From the NCBI GenBank assembly GCA_040385875.1, contig JAZKGO010000244.1:1-10765 (forward strand): DNA of 10,765 nt, in the 5' to 3' direction. Below are positions 6,288 through 10,765 of the stretch, piece by piece. Position numbers and translations under genes: made by a program. The notes beneath the pieces were generated by a model, which was not told the DNA's origin, searched no databases, and was given only the letters and a program-made list of their open reading frames with translations. The DNA is from JANMZR01 sp040385875 (lineage in GTDB: Bacteria > Bacteroidota > Bacteroidia > Cytophagales > Spirosomataceae). How positions within the stretch are numbered: position 1 is the first letter of the stretch; the number at the start of each line of letters is the position of its first letter.

Positions 6288-6380
6288 ATAGTTTTATTTT
6301 TCTTCAAAATAATCCTTTTTTAAACCTGGTGGTATTCTAGCGATTTTTTTATAAATTGGGTGCAAAATAATTCAATTCAA

Positions 6381-7832
6381 ATGCAGAATACTTCCTCCAA
6401 ATCCCGTAGAGATTTTCTTAAAAAATCAGCTGTTGCAGCTACCAGTTTTTATATCGTCCCTCGTCATGTACTGGGTGGTAAAGGTTATATTGCCCCCAGT
6501 GATAAATTGAACATAGCTGGAGTGGGCTGTGGTGGAAAAGGCATTGTGGATCTCAAAGGTGTTTGGGACAATGGCCGAAATAATATTGCCGCTCTCTGTG
6601 ATATTGATTTTGAAACGGGTAAGGAGGCTGTAAAAAAATGGCCTAACGCCAAAAAGTACAAAGATTTTAGAGTGATGTTGGAAAATGAAAAAGGAATTGA
6701 TGCTATTACGGTAACCTCGCCCGATCATACCCATTATGTAATTGCGATGGCAGCTATGCAATTAGGCAAGCATGTATATGTGCAAAAGCCCCTTGCCCAT
6801 AATATTGCAGAGGTAAGAAAACTAACAGAGGCCGCCAAAAAATATAAATTGGTCACCCAAATGGGTAATCAGGGCTCGTCAGGAGATGGTGTCAGACGTA
6901 TGCAAGAATGGTACAATGCCGGCCTTATTGGCGAATGTAACCGGGTGCATGTATGGACCAACCGACCAGTTTGGCCTCAAGGAATCGCCAAACCATCTGG
7001 CAAATTTGAGGTGCCCAATCATATTGATTGGGACCTTTGGCTAGGCCCTGCCGCTTGGGAAGATTATAATCCAGCTTATCATCCTTTTAATTGGCGTGGT
7101 TGGGTTAACTATGGTACTGGCGCTTTGGGTGATATGGGTTGTCATATGATGGATCCTCCTTATCGAATATTGAAATTGGGTTATCCCTCTGAAGTAGAGG
7201 TATCTATGGCCAATGCATGGGTGGGTGAGTTTAAGCAAGGCTATTTTCCGGATAGTTTTCCTTCGGCGGCTACTATTCATTTAAAGTTTCCAAGGGTTGG
7301 ACAATCTGATGTAAAAATGACTTGGTATGATGGCGGAATACAACCAGAAAGACCAGACGAAATCCCTGCCAATGTGCAATTAGGTGATTGGGACGGAGGC
7401 GTACTCATGATTGGCACAAAAGGAGTGATGATGTGTGGATTGTATGGAGAAAATCCAAGTCTATGGCCAGAGCAAAAACTTAAAGAGGCGGGTGATAGTT
7501 TGCCGCAAACTATTGCGAGGGTACCAGGTTCAGATAACGAAGGACATTATCAACAGTGGTTACAGGCAGTTAGAGACGGCTATGGGAAGCATCAACCTCT
7601 AAGCTCTTCTTTTGATTATTCCGGACCATTTACCGAAGCAGTATTAATGGGAAACTTAGCGATCAAATCAGCTTTTTATCGTGAGGAAGCCAAACAAAAA
7701 GCTTGGCTTCGAGATTACGATTATCCTGGTCGTAAAAAACTATTGTGGGACGGACCAAATATGCGAATTACCAACTTTGAAGCTGGTAATCAATTTGTTA
7801 CAAGGAAATATCGAGACGATTGGAAAATGTAG
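6381..7832 (+). CDS. Tat-exported Gfo/Idh/MocA family oxidoreductase (paralogue A)
   Basis: A nucleotide-dependent oxidoreductase of the Gfo/Idh/MocA family, probably acting on a sugar or sugar derivative outside the cytoplasm; the substrate cannot be read from sequence. The N-terminus has a consensus twin-arginine motif SRRDFLKK (Arg9, Arg10), so it should be exported folded with its cofactor. A Rossmann domain follows with G-x-G-x-x-G at 47-52 and a QKP motif (Lys136). The second domain has GALGDMGCH with Asp251 and His255, spaced like the Asp/His pair of inositol dehydrogenase, so Lys-Asp-His look complete. At 483 residues it is longer than cytoplasmic members, with an extended C-terminus ending in NFEAGNQFVTRKYRDDW. 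A GTG at 6360 could extend it by seven residues; the ATG is preferred because it matches the N-terminus of paralogue B, about 60% identical by eye. It is followed by a terminator. Confidence 0.93.
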   Translation: MQNTSSKSRRDFLKKSAVAATSFYIVPRHVLGGKGYIAPSDKLNIAGVGCGGKGIVDLKGVWDNGRNNIAALCDIDFETGKEAVKKWPNAKKYKDFRVMLENEKGIDAITVTSPDHTHYVIAMAAMQLGKHVYVQKPLAHNIAEVRKLTEAAKKYKLVTQMGNQGSSGDGVRRMQEWYNAGLIGECNRVHVWTNRPVWPQGIAKPSGKFEVPNHIDWDLWLGPAAWEDYNPAYHPFNWRGWVNYGTGALGDMGCHMMDPPYRILKLGYPSEVEVSMANAWVGEFKQGYFPDSFPSAATIHLKFPRVGQSDVKMTWYDGGIQPERPDEIPANVQLGDWDGGVLMIGTKGVMMCGLYGENPSLWPEQKLKEAGDSLPQTIARVPGSDNEGHYQQWLQAVRDGYGKHQPLSSSFDYSGPFTEAVLMGNLAIKSAFYREEAKQKAWLRDYDYPGRKKLLWDGPNMRITNFEAGNQFVTRKYRDDWKM

Positions 7833-7862
7833 TTTGGAGACAAAAGAATCAAAAGGTAGATA

Positions 7863-7898
7863 AAAGAGGGTCAAAAGTTAAATTTTTTGACCCTCTTT
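7863..7898. terminator. bidirectional terminator between oxidoreductase A and psd
   Basis: AAAGAGGGTCAAAA (7863-7876) pairs perfectly over 14 bp with TTTTGACCCTCTTT (7885-7898) around an 8-base loop. It lies between the convergent ends of the plus-strand oxidoreductase and minus-strand psd and can serve both. Confidence 0.9.
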
Positions 7899-7926
7899 GT
7901 TATTTCAAGGTGATTTGTTCAAACAT

Positions 7927-8586
7927 TTAAACCAACTCAGCAATTACGGTTTCTCCACCAATTGGTTTATCCTCAAGATTCACCAATATTTTAGCATCCA
8001 AAGGAAGAAAAATGTCTACTCTAGACCCAAATTTGATAAATCCAAACTCATCGCCTTGTGTAACCGCCTGACCTTCTTTCACATACCAACAGATACGACG
8101 AGCCATCGCTCCCGCTATTTGTCTGAAAAGCACTTCAGTACCATTTTCATGTTTTACCACTACAGTTGTCCTTTCATTTTCTGTGCTACTTTTTGGATGC
8201 CAAGCTACCAAAAACTTGCCTGGATGGTATTTGAAAAATGAAACAATTCCTGAAATAGGGTTGAAATTAATATGTACATTCAGAGGAGACATAAATATCG
8301 AAACTTGTCGACGAGGGCCTTTAAAATATTCATTTTCAACGGTTTCCTCAATTACTACCACTTTGCCATCAGCTGGGGCAATGATGTGCTTGGGGTTTTG
8401 AGTCGTTTTCCGAATTGGTTTTCTAAAAAATTGTAAAATGATTACTGCCAACAACATGCTAAGGCCAATCACAATTTTTCGCAAAAGGTCATTATCGGTA
8501 AAAAAAGTGGCCATTGACCAATTAAGTGCTACTATAAAAAGGGTAGTTATGGTAATTGTTTTAAAGCCTTCGTGATGGATAGTCAT
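7927..8586 (-). CDS. psd: phosphatidylserine decarboxylase, short type
   Basis: Psd converts phosphatidylserine to phosphatidylethanolamine at the inner membrane, the last step of PE synthesis. It is made as a proenzyme that cleaves itself; the serine at the cut becomes the pyruvoyl cofactor. The 219-residue protein matches the short class found in Bacteroidota. Visible features are two membrane segments (about 10-28 and 37-53), APADG (70-74), the conserved MSPLNVHINFNP (99-110) with His105, and the cleavage site at FGSR, Gly187-Ser188, which would leave a 32-residue pyruvoyl subunit. In this phylum psd often lies near cdsA; here it stands alone between two oxidoreductase genes. It has its own promoter and terminators on both sides, so it appears monocistronic. 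Confidence 0.95.
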   Translation of the reverse strand: MTIHHEGFKTITITTLFIVALNWSMATFFTDNDLLRKIVIGLSMLLAVIILQFFRKPIRKTTQNPKHIIAPADGKVVVIEETVENEYFKGPRRQVSIFMSPLNVHINFNPISGIVSFFKYHPGKFLVAWHPKSSTENERTTVVVKHENGTEVLFRQIAGAMARRICWYVKEGQAVTQGDEFGFIKFGSRVDIFLPLDAKILVNLEDKPIGGETVIAELV

Positions 8587-8608
8587 AATAAATCGGGTAG
8601 TATTTTGA

Positions 8609-8640
8609 CAAAATTAGCCATAAATATTGTATTTTTCTAA
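8609..8640 (-). promoter_or_regulatory. putative promoter of psd
   Basis: On the minus strand, TAATTTTG (8616 down to 8609) exactly matches TAnnTTTG. About 20 bases upstream is TTAG, a three-of-four match to the TTTG -33 element. Transcription would start near 8603, giving a short leader of about 17 bases. This fits psd being separated from the upstream gene by a terminator. Confidence 0.5.
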
Positions 8641-8650
8641 TATTATACTC

Positions 8651-8688
8651 CAAAAAAGCCCAATATTCGGAAAGAACATTGGGCTTTT
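8651..8688 (-). terminator. terminator of oxidoreductase B
   Basis: AAAAGCCCAAT (8654-8664) pairs perfectly with ATTGGGCTTTT (8678-8688). Read on the minus strand the stem ends in GGGC followed by six T, a standard rho-independent terminator just after the stop of the oxidoreductase gene and upstream of psd. Confidence 0.9.
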
Positions 8689-8710
8689 GATCTAATAAAT
8701 CTATTGATGT

Positions 8711-10156
8711 CTATAAATGCCAACCCTCACGATACTCTCTTTTCACAAACTGATTGGCCGGCTCAAAGTTAGTGATGCGTAAGTTTGCACCATCCCAAAG
8801 AAGTTTTTTGCGGCCAGGATAAGTAACTTTATTACCCTCTCCCTCACGCATCATGTACGATCGAATAGCTAGATTTCCCATCAAAACCGATTCAGTGAAT
8901 GGGCCAGAATAGTCAAAGCTTGAGCTTAATGGTGCATTTCCAAATCCCGCCTTAATGGCACTTACCCATTGGGTTTGATGGCCATCAGCGTTTCCAATTA
9001 CACGTGCTATTTTAGCTGCTGGTAGCTCAGTCTCAGGCACTTGCTTCCCTTTAATAAATACTTTTGGTGCTCTACCATAGGTTCCGCATAGCATTATTCC
9101 TTTGCTACCAATCATAATCACACCATTAGTGCCATCATCATCGCCCATTATTACGTTGGCATCAATTCCATCGGGGTGGGGAGGTCTTAAACCACCGTCG
9201 TACCAGGTCAATTTAACCTCAGATTTATTTTTGGCGGAAGGCCCATACTTCAAATTAACTATTGAAGAGGGTGGGCAACCTTCAGGGATATATTCAGCAT
9301 TCCAATCTTTCAAAAATACAGAACCAACGCTACACTCTACCTCTGTTGGCGAGCCAAGACCCAATACCCTCATCGGCGGATCTAATAAATGGCAACCCAT
9401 GTCGCCCAAAGCACCCGTACCAAATGCCCACCATCCACGCCATTTGAAAGGGTGATAAGCAGGATTATAGTCCATTTTGGCGGCAGGCCCGAGCCACATA
9501 TCCCAATTTAATTGAGCTGGTGTTTCAAATTTACCTGATGGTACTGGTATGCCTTGTGGCCATACAGGACGATTTGTCCATACGTGCACTTCACTCACTT
9601 TACCAATTACACCTGCATTGTACCAGTCTTGCATTTTACGAACTCCATCGCCCGATGAGCCTTGGTTACCCATCTGGCTCACTATTTTTTTATCCATGGC
9701 TGTTTGAGCGAGCATACGAGCCTCGTATATATTATGAGTGAGTGGCTTTTGTACATATACGTGTTTGCCCAACTGCATCGCCGCCATGGCTATCGTCGCA
9801 TGAGTGTGATCAGGAGTAGAAATGGTAACCGCATCGATTCCTTTTTCCTTCTCTAATAGTTCCCTAAAGTCAGAATACTTCTTTGCATTAGGCCATTTTT
9901 CAGCTGCCTTTGCTGCCACATTAAAGTCTACATCACAAAGTGCCACTATATTTTCAGCACCATTATTCCAGCTACTGACTAAATCGCTCCAACCTTTACC
10001 GCCACATCCAATACCTGCAATGTTCACTTTATCACTTGGTGCAATGAAGCCCTTTCCGCCCAATACATGACGGGGCACTATGTAAAAGCTACCAGCGGTA
10101 AGGCCAAGTGTTTTTAAAAAATTTCTTCTTGAATTTTCTTGAGTTTTTTTCATCAT
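8711..10156 (-). CDS. Tat-exported Gfo/Idh/MocA family oxidoreductase (paralogue B)
   Basis: This is the second member of the pair, 481 residues, with the same architecture as paralogue A: a twin-arginine motif SRRNFLKT (Arg10, Arg11), a Rossmann G-x-G-x-x-G starting at Gly48, a QKP motif (Lys137), and GALGDMGCH with Asp252 and His256. The N-terminal half is very similar to A (shared blocks such as SFYIVPRHVLGGKG, QMGNQGSSGDGVR and VHVWTNRPVWPQGI). The region between about 265 and 400 differs most, which is where substrate specificity might diverge. Two adjacent ATG codons (10156 and 10153) are equally possible starts. It lacks the signatures I recall for GH109 glycosidases. It stands alone between a terminator and a 267-bp spacer. 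Export and the redox role are inferred from family; the substrate is unknown. Confidence 0.93.
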   Translation of the reverse strand: MMKKTQENSRRNFLKTLGLTAGSFYIVPRHVLGGKGFIAPSDKVNIAGIGCGGKGWSDLVSSWNNGAENIVALCDVDFNVAAKAAEKWPNAKKYSDFRELLEKEKGIDAVTISTPDHTHATIAMAAMQLGKHVYVQKPLTHNIYEARMLAQTAMDKKIVSQMGNQGSSGDGVRKMQDWYNAGVIGKVSEVHVWTNRPVWPQGIPVPSGKFETPAQLNWDMWLGPAAKMDYNPAYHPFKWRGWWAFGTGALGDMGCHLLDPPMRVLGLGSPTEVECSVGSVFLKDWNAEYIPEGCPPSSIVNLKYGPSAKNKSEVKLTWYDGGLRPPHPDGIDANVIMGDDDGTNGVIMIGSKGIMLCGTYGRAPKVFIKGKQVPETELPAAKIARVIGNADGHQTQWVSAIKAGFGNAPLSSSFDYSGPFTESVLMGNLAIRSYMMREGEGNKVTYPGRKKLLWDGANLRITNFEPANQFVKREYREGWHL

Positions 10157-10423
10157 TATGATACGTCTTTTTAGTATTTACAGGGTATTAATCTCAAAAC
10201 CAGTTTACTTGCTACAATAAACAAGTAATTTATTGCCGTACTAAATTTTATATAGAAATGGCATTTGTAAATATAGAAAAAAAACAATATTCTATTATCC
10301 TTAAATAGGGGAATATCAACAAATATTTGTATTTATCGATTTAGATTTTAAAATTTTAGATTGGCTAAACTCCTAGTTTAAATAAAGGAGGTGGTCAAAA
10401 AATCGGGGAATTAATTTCCTCAC
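10157..10423. other. AT-rich spacer with a 12-bp palindrome
   Basis: This spacer lies between the kinase end and the oxidoreductase B start, both on the minus strand, and should hold the oxidoreductase promoter. No exact TAnnTTTG box was found on the minus strand. ACAAATATTTGT at 10319-10330 is a perfect palindrome and a possible operator. A weak hairpin, GGAA/TTCC followed by a T-run on the minus strand (about 10399-10419), may terminate the kinase gene. Confidence 0.4.
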
Positions 10424-10765
10424 CTATATAAATATTTTTGTTTCTTTTCCAATTTCTTGCTGATAATTGAGGTGAATTTTCTGAGCCGTCTCTAAACCTT
10501 GCTCTCCCACCGCCAATATACAAACAGTGCCTCCAGAGCCCCCTCCAGTAATTTTGGCACCAAATACGCCACTGCCCTCATGCTCTTTTACCATTTCAAC
10601 CAACCTATCTGTACCACTACTACCCAATTGTACTGATGAATAACTATTATGTGATTCGTACATTAATTGGCCTAATTTCTCATAAACAATAGTTGGATTT
10701 TTTGTTTGAGGCAAATCCAACAATAATTGATGAAATTGCTTAATTCTATCATGCTCCAAAACTGG
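10424..10765 (-). CDS. GHMP-family sugar kinase, L-arabinokinase/galactokinase-like (C-terminal part)
   Basis: Only the last 113 residues are in the window; the gene continues past the right edge. GHMP kinases phosphorylate small sugars or mevalonate-type substrates with ATP. The visible part contains YESHNSYSS, then LGSSGTDRLVEMV and the conserved C-terminal glycine-rich motif FGAKITGGGSGGTVCIL (68-84 of the visible residues). KITGGGSGGTVC following a GTDRLV segment resembles plant L-arabinokinase C-termini more than E. coli galactokinase (RMTGGGFGGC). The protein ends at KETKIFI, without the GSSPGA-type tail that I recall in those relatives. The reading frame at the edge runs through, so the start is outside the window. 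The substrate cannot be decided from this part. Confidence 0.85.
   Translation of the reverse strand, partial: PVLEHDRIKQFHQLLLDLPQTKNPTIVYEKLGQLMYESHNSYSSVQLGSSGTDRLVEMVKEHEGSGVFGAKITGGGSGGTVCILAVGEQGLETAQKIHLNYQQEIGKETKIFI

Noticed and set aside
6360..6380. GTG at 6360 as the start of oxidoreductase A
   Set aside because: It adds seven residues not seen in the paralogue, while the ATG at 6381 gives a matching Tat N-terminus. It remains possible but is less likely.
6381..10156. GH109 glycosidase identity for the two Gfo/Idh/MocA proteins
   Set aside because: GH109 enzymes also carry Tat signals and a Rossmann domain, but the sequence motifs I recall for GH109 are not present; Lys-Asp-His spacing fits dehydrogenase-type members.
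1..10765. CRISPR arrays, tRNA genes, insertion sequences, phage or defence genes
   Set aside because: I looked for spaced direct repeats, cloverleaf-like segments, transposases and defence domains on both strands and found none that could be supported.

Overview
The window comes from an AT-rich Bacteroidota (Bacteroidetes) genome, most likely a gliding or T9SS-type lineage such as Cytophagales. The evidence is a GldH-type gliding lipoprotein, Tat-exported Gfo/Idh/MocA oxidoreductases, A-rich gene leaders mostly without a Shine-Dalgarno, and promoter boxes of the phylum's TTTG / TAnnTTTG type. It reads as ordinary chromosome with housekeeping genes. I see no phage, insertion sequence, CRISPR array, tRNA or rRNA.

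Left part (1-3287): a 582-bp gene-free stretch carries a structured-RNA-like element (165-259), a 14-bp palindrome (408-421) and a good Bacteroidetes promoter (459-488). These are followed by fusA (EF-G) and rpsJ (ribosomal protein S10). The usual neighbours rpsL-rpsG (upstream) and rplC (downstream) are missing, so this is a detached fragment of the str/S10 cluster. A strong bidirectional terminator with a GAAA tetraloop (3243-3276) separates rpsJ from the convergent prfA.

Middle (3288-6287): prfA (RF1) on the minus strand is interrupted by a 100-N assembly gap that removes the PxT and GGQ functional motifs. The frame arithmetic fits a real gap of about 290 bp and an intact gene. Divergent from prfA is a secreted protein dominated by Arg, Asp, Asn and Tyr, with an atypically strong Shine-Dalgarno and its own terminator. 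Next come an uncharacterised lipoprotein and gldH, 38 bp apart and probably co-transcribed.

Right part (6381-10765): two paralogous Tat-signal Gfo/Idh/MocA oxidoreductases lie in opposite orientation (6381-7832 plus; 8711-10156 minus) on either side of a short-type phosphatidylserine decarboxylase gene (psd, minus). Each of these units is bounded by a clear hairpin terminator. The window ends in the C-terminal part of a GHMP-family sugar kinase that resembles L-arabinokinase/galactokinase.

The genes do not form one pathway: translation (fusA, rpsJ, prfA), cell envelope and gliding (gldH, two other exported proteins), phospholipid synthesis (psd) and carbohydrate metabolism (two oxidoreductases, sugar kinase) sit side by side. 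I found no convincing new multi-gene system. The best leads are the structured element at 165-259, 5'-terminal hairpins in the fusA and prfA leaders, the Arg/Asp/Asn/Tyr-rich secreted protein, and the inverted oxidoreductase pair.
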